DNA of 64,000 bases from Hyphomicrobiales bacterium (lineage in GTDB: Bacteria; Pseudomonadota; Alphaproteobacteria; Rhizobiales; Rhizobiaceae): positions 124,001 to 188,000 of the forward strand of contig UBTF01000007.1 in the NCBI GenBank assembly GCA_900468285.1, given 5' to 3'. The position numbers and the translations under genes are program-made. The notes below the pieces were generated by a model. It did no database searches. It worked only from the letters and a program-made list of their open reading frames with translations, and was not told where the DNA came from. Below are positions 18,554 through 26,221 of this stretch, one piece after another (the first letter of the stretch is position 1; every line of letters starts with the position of its first letter).

Positions 18554-19539
18554 AGCTTCGAAATCTCGGCCAATATGTCATCATCCATGACGATGCCATG
18601 TTCCAGGGCATGTTTACGCACACCCTGACTGCGGCGTCCGGGCAGGCGCGCATTTTCCTGCCCTTCGATTTCATTCGCCATCAGGCGGAGGCGCGTTGCA
18701 AAGGCGTCATTGCCTGCAATATCGGGATCGATTGCGATGATCGTATGCCCCAGCGACGGAGCCGTGCCCGTGTCATCCAGCAGGGAAGACGCCTGAAAAC
18801 CGAAATTGCCGCCCGTCAGGCCCGCCGCCATGACCTCGACCATCAAGGCCAGAGCCGCTCCCTTGGCGTCACCCGCAGGCACCATGGTGCCATTGATCGC
18901 CTCGTTCGGGTCGGTGGTGGGCCTGCCTTGCGCATCCAGTGCCCAGTCATCAGGAATAGTCTCGCCCTTCTGGCGCGCCGCCATGATCTTGCCGCGCGCG
19001 ACCTTTGACAGGGCAAGGTCGATGACCAGCGGGTCGGCATCGGCCACCGGCGCTGCAAAGGCAATCGGATTTGTGCCGTAGAGCGGTTTGATGCCTCCCC
19101 AGGGGGCCATGGAGGCCGGGGCATTTGCGACCATGAAGGCAACCAGCCCTTGCTCGGCAAGTCGCTCGACCGTCAGGGCCATCACGCCGGCATGATGCGA
19201 GCGGTTGATGAGGCCAAGTGCGATACCCTGGACGCGCGCCATGGCAGGCAGGAGCTCGATTGCAAGATCGATAGCCGGATAAGCATAGCCGTGACCAGCA
19301 TCGACGCACAGCACGCCGGGGCGAAGGGTCTTTGCAGAGGGCGTCGCCTTTCCATCGATTTTGCCGACATGCAGCTGGTTGATATAGGCCGCGATGCGTC
19401 GAAAACCGTGGCCGCCCTGCCCGGCGGCCTCTGCCGCTACCAGCGCACGCGCCGTCGAGCGTGCACTTTTCGGCAGGACACCGTTTTTCTCGAAGATGGA
19501 CGCGACGAAATCTTCTGCCTGTTCAATCGTGAATTTCAT
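18550..19539 (-). CDS. Ldh family (malate/L-lactate type) NAD(P)-dependent dehydrogenase
   Basis: The 329-residue protein belongs to the Ldh_2 family, which includes malate/L-lactate, ureidoglycolate, 2,3-diketo-L-gulonate and piperidine-2-carboxylate reductases. Family landmarks are GHGFRRIAAY near residue 39, the HHAGVMALTVERLAEQGL stretch, the PWGG-KPLYGTNPIAFAAP region, and GAKGAALALMVEVMAAGLTGG-like sequence near residue 225. Substrate cannot be told from sequence. It is a stand-alone minus-strand gene between phnN and tonB. Confidence 0.88.
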   Translation of the reverse strand: MKFTIEQAEDFVASIFEKNGVLPKSARSTARALVAAEAAGQGGHGFRRIAAYINQLHVGKIDGKATPSAKTLRPGVLCVDAGHGYAYPAIDLAIELLPAMARVQGIALGLINRSHHAGVMALTVERLAEQGLVAFMVANAPASMAPWGGIKPLYGTNPIAFAAPVADADPLVIDLALSKVARGKIMAARQKGETIPDDWALDAQGRPTTDPNEAINGTMVPAGDAKGAALALMVEVMAAGLTGGNFGFQASSLLDDTGTAPSLGHTIIAIDPDIAGNDAFATRLRLMANEIEGQENARLPGRRSQGVRKHALEHGIVMDDDILAEISKL

Positions 19540-19625
19540 GCCTGATCTGACCTATGATGGGTAAAATCCAGCCATAGCGCGGGCAGCATTCAATAGAAAC
19601 GGTTTTTAATTAGAAGTCCCGTATT

Positions 19626-20552
19626 CTACTTGATCTCAATCGGCAGGGTCACGCTTCGGCTGGCCTCGGGAGGCGGTGCAGGAACCGGAGAGGCCCGCTC
19701 GATCCACGCGACGATCTGCTGGTCGAGCGATGCGTCTCCAGTCGACCTCAAAAGCCGGATGGAATTCAGGGATCCATTATCGCTGACCCGAAATGCGACG
19801 GTGATCCTGGCATCGTTTCCACGTATCTCGCGGGGCTTCTTGCGCCTGATATGGGAAACCAGTCTCGATTCCCATTTCGCTGGCGTCATGGATGACGAGA
19901 AAAAGCCCGAACTGGTGCGCGCGGCAGCGGTACGGTTCGACTGCGTCGTTTCGACCTTTGCCTTTTCCATCGAGGGCGATTGCGGCTGTGCGGTCTGCTT
20001 TGGACGCTCTACCTTTTTCTTTTCAGGCTCGTCCTTCTTCTCCACTTTTTTCTCAGCCGGAGGCGGCGGTGGACGCAGGACAGGAAGTGGAACCTCGACA
20101 TTTTCAAGCGCCGCCATCTGCTGCTCCTGAATAGGATCGATTTCCTCTATCGGTTCAGGCACCTCCTCAGGCAGAGGTTCGACAACCTCCTGCGGTGGTT
20201 CAGGCAGGGGTTCGGGCTCCGGCGGTGTTTCTTCGACCACGGGTTCTGGCTGCGGCGTTTCCTCCGGCGGAACCTCTTCCACCTTCTCCTGAACCTCACT
20301 CTTGACCTCCTGAGCGTCTTCCAGATCGGTTGTTTCTACCGTTTCCTCGGTTTCGACAGCTTCTGGAAGGGCGGCGAGCTCGATCATGATGGCGGCAGGC
20401 GGGCCACCATCGGCTTCGGGCACGGGTGGCTCCTGCATCAGGTAATAGGCGGCGCCCGCATGGACGGACAGGGTAAGAACACCGGCCACCGTCCAGAGTG
20501 CAACTTCTCCCAACCGGGAGCGACCGGAACGGGGAAAAGAGGCCTCGGTCAT
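19626..20552 (-). CDS. tonB: TonB family energy transducer
   Basis: The 308-residue protein has the TonB plan: a short cytoplasmic N-terminus, one membrane anchor at about residues 16-36, a long Pro/Glu-rich then Pro/Lys-rich periplasmic spacer (about 45-195), and a C-terminal TonB domain with ARITVAFRVSDNGSLNSIRL and SVTLPIEIK. It carries proton-motive energy from ExbB-ExbD to outer-membrane receptors for iron chelates or heme. It overlaps exbD by 4 bases, giving an exbB-exbD-tonB operon. No TonB-dependent receptor lies nearby. Confidence 0.93.
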   Translation of the reverse strand: MTEASFPRSGRSRLGEVALWTVAGVLTLSVHAGAAYYLMQEPPVPEADGGPPAAIMIELAALPEAVETEETVETTDLEDAQEVKSEVQEKVEEVPPEETPQPEPVVEETPPEPEPLPEPPQEVVEPLPEEVPEPIEEIDPIQEQQMAALENVEVPLPVLRPPPPPAEKKVEKKDEPEKKKVERPKQTAQPQSPSMEKAKVETTQSNRTAAARTSSGFFSSSMTPAKWESRLVSHIRRKKPREIRGNDARITVAFRVSDNGSLNSIRLLRSTGDASLDQQIVAWIERASPVPAPPPEASRSVTLPIEIK

Positions 20553-21043
20553 GGCGTCGCTCCGACAGGGGCGGGGGCGGTCGCAGGAACGGTTGAGGAT
20601 GGCGTCGCGGACGGATTGGCCGCTGCTGCATTCTCAAGACCGACCAGCGCAATCTTGAGATAGCCGTTGTCACGCAGCATGTTCATGATTTCCATGAAAT
20701 GCCCGTAATCGACGGCCTTGTCGGCCCGCAGGAAAATGCGTGTATCCTTGTTGCCGCCAGTCTGCGCATCGAGACGTGCTCCCAGCGCCTCCCGTGCCAC
20801 CGGGTCATTGCCGATGTTGAGCGACAGGTCGTTCTTGACCGTCAGGTAGAGCGGCTCATCCGGCCGTTCCGCCGGCTTTGCGGAGGAGGCCGGCAGATCG
20901 ACGTTCACGTCGACCGTCGCCAATGGTGCAGCGACCATGAAAATGATCAGCAGAACCAGCATGACATCGATGAAAGGCGTGACGTTGATTTCGTGGTTTT
21001 CAGACAGTTCGTCCCCACCGCTTTCGCGAATTCCACCCGCCAT
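20549..21043 (-). CDS. exbD: Biopolymer transport protein ExbD
   Basis: The 164-residue ExbD/TolR family protein has an N-terminal anchor (INVTPFIDVMLVLLIIFMVA, near residues 20-40) with the conserved membrane Asp that carries protons, followed by a periplasmic domain. The C-terminal tail is Ala/Pro/Thr-rich. It sits 2 bases after exbB and overlaps tonB. Grouping with tonB argues for ExbD rather than TolR. Confidence 0.95.
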   Translation of the reverse strand: MAGGIRESGGDELSENHEINVTPFIDVMLVLLIIFMVAAPLATVDVNVDLPASSAKPAERPDEPLYLTVKNDLSLNIGNDPVAREALGARLDAQTGGNKDTRIFLRADKAVDYGHFMEIMNMLRDNGYLKIALVGLENAAAANPSATPSSTVPATAPAPVGATP

Positions 21044-21045
21044 GA

Positions 21046-22182
21046 TCAGCGTCCCAAAAGCGAAACGGCTGGCTTAACGGATGTTCCCGGCGGAATACGG
21101 CGAAAATCGAGGTCACGGCTGACAAGACGCTCGACGCCTGCCGCGACATCGGCCAGCAGATGCCGGTAGCCGGTGATGGACCGCGCAAAAACGTTATAGA
21201 TGACCACGGCAGGAATGGCCGCGACAAGACCGATGGCGGTTGCCAGCAGCGCTTCGGCGATGCCGGGGGCAACAACCGCCAGATTGGTCGTCTGCGATTC
21301 GGAAATGCTGATGAAGGAGTTCATGATACCCCAGACCGTACCGAACAGACCGACGAAGGGTGCCGTTGAACCGATTGTTGCAAGAGCACCCGTGCCACGG
21401 GACATGCGGCGGCCCGCATGGGTTTCGATGCGCGACAGAACGGAGGAAACACGCTCCTTGATGCCGCCACCGTCGGTATGGTCGACAACAGCATCGGACA
21501 GGTGCATCTCGTGGGTCGCCATGCGCAGCATGAGAGCCGCAGGTCCGCCCTTTTTCTCGACGGCATCCGTCGCTTCGGACAATGTTTTCGCCTTGTGGAC
21601 GATCTTCAATGTCGAGCCAGCACGAATGCGCGCGCCAGCCAGCTCAATCGTTTTTGCCACCCAGACGGTCCAGGTGATGAGCGAGGCAAACGCAAGCCCG
21701 ATCATGACACCCTTGACCACCCAGTCGGCTGCCATGAACATGCCCCAGGGGGACAGGTTATGGGGAATATCCGTCCGTTGCTGCGGGCTGCCGGATGCTT
21801 GCTCCTCTGCAGTTGCAAGGCTTGGCTGAACGGGCTGCTGGTTCTCGACAACGGGCGCCGGCTGTTCTGCTGGCGTCGTGCTGCTTGGGGGAGCGGGTGG
21901 CTGGGTCTGCGTATCGGTTGCGGAAGGTGCGGCGGCCGGTTGCTGCGGCTGGACGGGCGCAGCCGGGGCAACCTCCTGCGTGGCAGGCGCGGCCTGGCCT
22001 TGCGGGGCAGCCTCCTGTGTGGCGGGCGCGGTCTGGCCTTGCGGAGCGGACGTTGCCTGAGCAAAGGCACCTGCTGCGTACATGCTCAGAGCCAGTGACA
22101 GCAGAATTGTTTTTCCCCTGCGCCGGTTGCCTTGCACACTCAGCTTGTTCAACGAAAGGGTGAGATTTTCAGTTGCCATCAT
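21046..22182 (-). CDS. exbB: Biopolymer transport protein ExbB with long periplasmic N-terminus
   Basis: The 378-residue protein has a MotA/TolQ/ExbB proton-channel domain in its C-terminal two-thirds (three membrane segments, with GLFGTVWGIMNSF and ALLATAIGLVAAIPAV). In front of it lies a signal peptide and a periplasmic region of about 100 residues rich in Ala, Pro and Gln, including a 13-residue tandem repeat. Such extensions are known in rhizobial ExbB. I chose ATG 22182; the frame continues to 22206 without support. First gene of exbB-exbD-tonB, which is probably iron regulated; the upstream gap holds a TTAG-N8-CTAA inverted repeat. Confidence 0.93.
   Translation of the reverse strand: MMATENLTLSLNKLSVQGNRRRGKTILLSLALSMYAAGAFAQATSAPQGQTAPATQEAAPQGQAAPATQEVAPAAPVQPQQPAAAPSATDTQTQPPAPPSSTTPAEQPAPVVENQQPVQPSLATAEEQASGSPQQRTDIPHNLSPWGMFMAADWVVKGVMIGLAFASLITWTVWVAKTIELAGARIRAGSTLKIVHKAKTLSEATDAVEKKGGPAALMLRMATHEMHLSDAVVDHTDGGGIKERVSSVLSRIETHAGRRMSRGTGALATIGSTAPFVGLFGTVWGIMNSFISISESQTTNLAVVAPGIAEALLATAIGLVAAIPAVVIYNVFARSITGYRHLLADVAAGVERLVSRDLDFRRIPPGTSVKPAVSLLGR
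21972..22049 (-). repeat. 39-bp tandem repeat inside exbB
   Basis: Two adjacent 39-base units (21972-22010 and 22011-22049) are about 87% identical. They encode a 13-residue Ala/Pro/Gln repeat (APQGQ-APATQE type) in the ExbB periplasmic extension. Confidence 0.7.
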
Positions 22183-22288
22183 GCTATTCCCGGATGTCCG
22201 TAACAAGGTGCCGATCTTCTGCGGCCAAAGCTCGCAATCTTGATCGGATCGCGCTTGTTGACAGCCGCTAACAAAGTTGAGTTAGATT

Positions 22289-22304
22289 GGCAACTAATAC
22301 ACCG
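22289..22304. promoter_or_regulatory. TTAG-N8-CTAA inverted repeat upstream of exbB
   Basis: On the minus strand TTAGTTGCCAATCTAA lies about 107 bases before the exbB start. The ends pair perfectly (TTAG/CTAA) and partly resemble the rhizobial Irr-type iron box, but the spacing is one base too long and the inner bases fit poorly. I rate it a weak candidate operator. Confidence 0.25.
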
Positions 22305-22357
22305 CAAAAAACATGTGCTGTAAACTCTTCTTTTAGGCAGAAAGTTTACGGAGGGGA

Positions 22358-23101
22358 TCACATCTGCTGTGATGGCATGAATTGCGCCACCAGTTCGTGG
22401 CGATCGCCCGGATATGTCACGGTAACATGGGTAATGTAGTTCTGCCCGTTCCAGGTCCGCCGCTCGATGACCAGACAGGCCGAGCCGGTCGGTATGGCAA
22501 GCGCCTCGGCGACGCTCTTGTCTGCCGCTACGGCGCGAATGCGATGCTCTGCGGCGCTCCACGGCACCATCTTCAGCAGCCAAGACCCCGGCCCGACCTC
22601 GGAGAAATCAGCATCACTGGCCTCCGGCACGGTCGCGACATTGATGATGCGTTCTTCCAGGCAAAAGGGAACGTCGGCCGCATAATGGCGGCACAGAAGC
22701 GAAAGAACAGGCGCATTCGGCTTGATCTCCAGCAGGCGTCTGTCGTCCGCCGTTGCCTTGCGCAGTTGCCGATTGTCCAGCCGGTAGAGATATTTGAGGC
22801 CAAGCGCCTGGACCTCGCGCTGGATATCATGAATCTCGAGCACGGCGGATTGAGCGTGCGGCTGGGTGACAAAACTGCCGGAACGGCGACGGCGTTCGAT
22901 CAAGCCTCTTTTGACGAGTTCGCCCATCGCCTTGTTCACCGTCATGCGCGAACACGCATATTCCTGCGTCAGTTCATGCTCAAAGGGAATGCGGTGGCCC
23001 GGGGCCCACTCGCCGGACAGAATACGGCCTTCGATGTCTCCGAGAATACGCTCATGCAGCGATTTCTCCTGAACGCGCGGGGCTTTGTCCATGGTGCTCA
23101 T
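22358..23101 (-). CDS. GntR-family regulator, HutC subfamily
   Basis: The 247-residue protein has an N-terminal GntR winged helix (FEHELTQEYACSRMTVNKAMGELVKRGLIERRRRSGSFV, split across residues 40-80) and a UTRA effector domain. The sequence matches the HutC group, the repressor of histidine utilisation that responds to urocanate. No hut genes are in the window; neighbours are exbB and a DUF1275 gene. Start chosen at ATG 23101. The target regulon is therefore open: it may act on distant hut genes or something else. Confidence 0.85.
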   Translation of the reverse strand: MSTMDKAPRVQEKSLHERILGDIEGRILSGEWAPGHRIPFEHELTQEYACSRMTVNKAMGELVKRGLIERRRRSGSFVTQPHAQSAVLEIHDIQREVQALGLKYLYRLDNRQLRKATADDRRLLEIKPNAPVLSLLCRHYAADVPFCLEERIINVATVPEASDADFSEVGPGSWLLKMVPWSAAEHRIRAVAADKSVAEALAIPTGSACLVIERRTWNGQNYITHVTVTYPGDRHELVAQFMPSQQM

Positions 23102-23237
23102 CCTGTTTCCTGCCGGGCGTGATATCACCCTCAACAGCGCATAGCCATATGGCGTCCTGCAGCCGTCGTCTTAACGGGGCGGAAATCTGGCAGGCCTACA
23201 ATCCGGTATACGGGCTGAGCCAGAATGCGGGATTTCG

Positions 23238-23945
23238 ATGACGAGACAGAAACGGCGCAAGATCATTCGCGCAAGGCGCACCGCGACCGGCATTGCTCTG
23301 GTGGCGGCCATCTCCTTTATCGCGGGAATGACGGATGCCATCGGCCTCACCATGTCAGGAGATTTCGTGTCCTTCATGACCGGAAACACCACCCGCGCTG
23401 CGCTGTCGCTCCAATCGGGAGATTATACCCACGCCGCGACATTGTTTGCGGCGATCTTTGCTTTTGTCGCGGGAAATGCAGGCGGCATCGTCATCGCCCA
23501 CAGGAGTTACCGGCGCATTTTCAACGTGTTGTGCGCAGTTGGCGCTCTGCTCGGCCTCGCCGCCCTTCTGCAGCAGACGGATATGAGCATCATCCAGTTC
23601 TGTATCGTCGTCTTTGCCATGGGCATGATCAACGCTGCCGTGGAGCATATCGAAGGACTGCCGATCGGCCTGACCTACGTCACCGGTGCGCTCTCCCGTT
23701 TCGGACGCGGAATTGGCCGCTTCATGCTCGGCGAAAGAAAAATCGACTGGACGATACAGATCGTGCCATGGCTCGGCATGATCACGGGTGCGGTGTGCGG
23801 CGCTATCGTGGCACGCAGTTACCCGGCGGTCGCTCTTGCCGCCGTCAGCGCAGCGGTGTTTGCCGTCGCCGCTGCCACCGGTTTCATGCCCCGCTCACTG
23901 CGGCGCAGGTACAATCAGAACGTCACCATCAGACGGGTGAACTGA
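23238..23945 (+). CDS. DUF1275 (YoaK) family membrane protein
   Basis: The 235-residue integral membrane protein shows about six hydrophobic segments and the family signatures FIAGMTDAIGL, FVSFMTGNTTRAAL and FGRGIGRFMLGE. DUF1275/YoaK proteins are widespread inner-membrane proteins of unknown function. It begins with a strongly basic N-terminus (MTRQKRRKIIRARR) that fits a cytoplasmic N-end. It runs convergent to the next gene with a 13-base gap. Confidence 0.88.
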   Translation: MTRQKRRKIIRARRTATGIALVAAISFIAGMTDAIGLTMSGDFVSFMTGNTTRAALSLQSGDYTHAATLFAAIFAFVAGNAGGIVIAHRSYRRIFNVLCAVGALLGLAALLQQTDMSIIQFCIVVFAMGMINAAVEHIEGLPIGLTYVTGALSRFGRGIGRFMLGERKIDWTIQIVPWLGMITGAVCGAIVARSYPAVALAAVSAAVFAVAAATGFMPRSLRRRYNQNVTIRRVN

Positions 23946-23958
23946 CCCTTCTGCCACG

Positions 23959-24432
23959 CTATTTCTTGGAAATCGTCACGAAGTTGGTCCCGCGAACGCG
24001 GACTGTCATCTCGCAAGGCGCGCTGTCGGTGCGTTCGCAATAGCGGGGATGCATTTTCAGGACGAAGACCATATTGCCGAACCGCTGAACGAAGTCATAG
24101 CTGTAGATCGTGGCGGTCGCGATCATGAGATAACCGCCTTCCTTGACCTGCACATAAAAATTGAAGGGGCAGCCGTCTTCGTTGCAGCTGCGGGCCTTTT
24201 CGCCATCGCAGGTCAGTTCGCCGCGATTGGTGACCGCATCCATCAGGCCATCATTGTTGATGTCCAGCCGCGTCAGAAAGCCTTCGCCGAATTCAGCAAC
24301 CTTGCACTCGGAGCGGAAATGGTCCTTCTCATAGATCTCAGGATCGGTCACCAGCTGTTGCTGGGCCAGAGAGACGACAGGCACGGCAAGAAACACCAGA
24401 GCCTGGAGTGTTGTGATGAGAAGGCGTTTCAC
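23959..24432 (-). CDS. Small secreted protein with a calcium-loop-like motif
   Basis: I do not recognise a family. The GTG start at 24432 follows AAAGGA at good spacing and opens into a signal peptide (MKRLLITTLQALVFLAVPVVSLAQ, cleavage near residue 23); the frame stays open far upstream but without such support. The mature part of about 130 residues has six cysteines, suggesting disulfides in the periplasm, and the segment RLDINNDGLMDAV matches the DxNxDGxxD calcium-binding loop of EF-hand/FG-GAP-like sequences. Neighbours give no clue to its role. Confidence 0.75.
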   Translation of the reverse strand: MKRLLITTLQALVFLAVPVVSLAQQQLVTDPEIYEKDHFRSECKVAEFGEGFLTRLDINNDGLMDAVTNRGELTCDGEKARSCNEDGCPFNFYVQVKEGGYLMIATATIYSYDFVQRFGNMVFVLKMHPRYCERTDSAPCEMTVRVRGTNFVTISKK

Positions 24433-24567
24433 GGCATTTTCCTTTGGGACTGTTTCCGCTATGGATGCCGAAGCATGAGCAACGACATATATTGAACCGG
24501 CAATGGACATTAAGTTCTGGCCCTTGCGCGGCACTGACCGCGCGGCAACTTTCGAGGAGTGCCTTTC

Positions 24568-25203
24568 GTGACCCTTCTGGCCTTTCTCGATTATGCCGGA
24601 GTGGCGGTATTTGCCGCAACGGGCGCGCTTGCCGCGTCGCGTAAACAGCTCGACCTCATCGGCTTCCTGTTCTTTGCAGCCGTCACCGGCATTGGCGGCG
24701 GCACGCTGCGTGACCTCGTTCTCGGGCGCGCGCCGGTTTTCTGGGTGGTCAATCCAACCTATATTCTGGTGTGCGTTGCTATTGCAGGGCTGGTCTATCT
24801 GACGGCCCACCTTCTCGAATCCCGCTACCGCCTGCTGATCTGGCTCGATGCCATCGGCCTTTCGGCCTATTGCGTCATGGGCGCAGCCAAGGGGCTTGCC
24901 GTTACGGGCTCGCCCACCGTCGCCATCGTCACCGGCACGATGACAGCCACATTCGGAGGGGTGTTGCGCGACATTCTTGCCGGTGAACCATCCGTTCTCC
25001 TCAGGCCCGAGGTCTATATCAGCTGCGCCCTGATGGGGGCCTGCGTCTTTACCGCCGCCCATGCCATCGGCCTGCCGCTTCTGATTGCTTCAGCAGCAGG
25101 TGTTCTGACCGCATTCGCCATCAGAAGCGGTGCGCTGATCTTCGGCTGGACCTTCCCGCGCTATCGGGCCCGCCCCGGCAGGCCGCCGGAAGATGTCATG
25201 TGA
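24568..25203 (+). CDS. Trimeric intracellular cation (TRIC) channel family protein, YicG-like
   Basis: The 211-residue membrane protein has the duplicated glycine-rich module of the UPF0126/YicG family: GVAVFAATGALAASRKQ then GIGGGTLRDLVLGRAPVFW in the first half, and ATFGGVLRDILAGEPSVL in the second. Prokaryotic TRIC proteins are trimeric cation channels. GTG 24568 has GAGGAG 8 bases upstream; the GTG at 24559 overlaps that ribosome site and is unlikely. A strong terminator follows the stop. Confidence 0.88.
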   Translation: MTLLAFLDYAGVAVFAATGALAASRKQLDLIGFLFFAAVTGIGGGTLRDLVLGRAPVFWVVNPTYILVCVAIAGLVYLTAHLLESRYRLLIWLDAIGLSAYCVMGAAKGLAVTGSPTVAIVTGTMTATFGGVLRDILAGEPSVLLRPEVYISCALMGACVFTAAHAIGLPLLIASAAGVLTAFAIRSGALIFGWTFPRYRARPGRPPEDVM

Positions 25204-25213
25204 TGAAAATGCA

Positions 25214-25238
25214 AAAGGCGCCCTTCGGCGCCTTTCTT
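25214..25238. terminator. Bidirectional Rho-independent terminator
   Basis: AAAGGCGCC (25214-25222), loop CTTC, GGCGCCTTT (25227-25235) forms a perfect 9-base-pair stem followed by CTT on the plus strand and TTTTGC on the minus strand. It lies between the convergent YicG-like and DUF1150 genes and can serve both. Confidence 0.85.
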
Positions 25239-25300
25239 GAAAACATCGATTTTTGCGCGCTGCCGCCCGACGTGGCGGGCATCTTGCGCTGGTAGCGCCA

Positions 25301-25576
25301 TCAATGGACGCTGATGGTCCGCAGCTCGTCTTCGGCGGCCTTGAAGAAGGTGCTCGACCGATTATCCGTCAGCAGAATTGGCGTGCCATCCGCGCCGAAC
25401 AGGGCCCAGAGATCAAGACCCGGATCGATATTGGGCGCTTCGGGAAAACAGCGGTTCACTTCTTCGGCGCGCATTTTCCGGATATATCCGACTTCACCTG
25501 CCCCGATATGAGCCAACTGGGATTTGGTCAAACGCGCATGCGCTTCTTTTAAAAGCATTTCAGCCTCCACATTCAT
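25301..25576 (-). CDS. DUF1150 family protein
   Basis: This 91-residue small acidic protein matches the DUF1150 family of alphaproteobacteria (HIGAGEVGYIRKM near residue 22; LWALFGADGTPILLTD near residue 56). Function is unknown. It lies 39 bases after the Hsp20 gene on the same strand, a pairing that recurs in rhizobia, so it is probably heat induced with it and may help or regulate the small chaperone. It ends just before a bidirectional terminator. Confidence 0.85.
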   Translation of the reverse strand: MNVEAEMLLKEAHARLTKSQLAHIGAGEVGYIRKMRAEEVNRCFPEAPNIDPGLDLWALFGADGTPILLTDNRSSTFFKAAEDELRTISVH

Positions 25577-25615
25577 CAGCCGCTGCGCCGCGATGCGGCA
25601 CTTGCCTGCAGAATC

Positions 25616-26041
25616 CTAGTGTGAGACGGAAATGTTAATTTTCTTCACTACGTTGGAGATTTCTGGCCGCGTCAGATCGATGGACAGCAGGCCGTTGCGC
25701 AGACGCGCATCATTGACCTGCATACCATCAGCCAGAACGAAGACGCGTTGAAACTGCCGCGCAGCGATGCCCCTGTAGAGATAGTCACGGGCATCCTGTT
25801 CCTGCTGGCGTCCACGAATGACCAGCTGGTTGTCGGCTGTCGTTACTTCCAGATCCTCTTCGGAAAAACCGGCGACCGCGATGGTAATGCGCAAGCGCTC
25901 AGGGCTGTCACCCTCGGCTGCAAGACGCTCGATATTATAGGGAGGATAGCCATCATTCGCCTTGGCCATTCGCTCCAGCGTTTTTTCCATGGCGTCGAAA
26001 CCCAGCATCAGCGGGTGTGTGAAGGGTGTCATGCGGCTCAT
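25616..26041 (-). CDS. Small heat-shock protein, Hsp20/IbpA family
   Basis: The 141-residue product is an alpha-crystallin-type chaperone that holds unfolding proteins. The alpha-crystallin domain spans about residues 35-130 (IAVAGFSEEDLEVTT, LVIRGRQQ, YLYRGIAARQFQRVFVLADG and GLLSIDLTRP). The start is ATG 26041, 9 bases after AAGGA; the frame is open further upstream but that part is untranslated leader. The leader folds the ribosome site into a ROSE-like hairpin, and an RpoH-like promoter lies about 60 bases upstream. A DUF1150 gene follows. Confidence 0.94.
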   Translation of the reverse strand: MSRMTPFTHPLMLGFDAMEKTLERMAKANDGYPPYNIERLAAEGDSPERLRITIAVAGFSEEDLEVTTADNQLVIRGRQQEQDARDYLYRGIAARQFQRVFVLADGMQVNDARLRNGLLSIDLTRPEISNVVKKINISVSH

Positions 26042-26043
26042 AT

Positions 26044-26071
26044 ATCGCAGTCCTTGTATCCAAGCGACGAT
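26044..26071 (-). promoter_or_regulatory. ROSE-like RNA thermometer hairpin in hsp20 leader
   Basis: In the minus-strand leader, ATCG...CGAT (outer stem 26044-26047 with 26068-26071) and CTTG-GATA-CAAG (inner stem) place the ribosome site AAGGA opposite UCGCU. The U(U/C)GCU sequence facing AGGA is the conserved core of ROSE elements, which melt on heat shock and are typical of rhizobial small heat-shock genes. A GACGATCGTC palindrome lies just upstream. Confidence 0.7.
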
Positions 26072-26100
26072 CGTCAGCCCCGTTTGCGGCAGCTTTCCTG

Positions 26101-26130
26101 AATATGGTAACGCAAATTTTGCAGCGCAAG
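26101..26130 (-). promoter_or_regulatory. RpoH (sigma-32) type promoter of hsp20
   Basis: On the minus strand CTTG, 19 bases and CCATAT resemble the alphaproteobacterial RpoH consensus (CTTG about 18 bases from CCATAT). Transcription from here would give a leader of roughly 50 bases containing the ROSE-like hairpin. Spacing is one base long, so this is moderate evidence. Confidence 0.45.
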
Positions 26131-26221
26131 AATGCGGGCGTGCGAAAAGTTGCCATGGCCGCAAGCTTGACAAGCTCTAAAAACAAGCCTGAAAAGGCAG
26201 TTCATCAGAAACGGGAAAATC

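Noticed and set aside
23959-25062. A 367-codon version of the small secreted protein gene
   Set aside because: The upstream part is antisense to the TRIC-type channel gene, and the GTG at 24432 has a ribosome site and a signal peptide directly after it.
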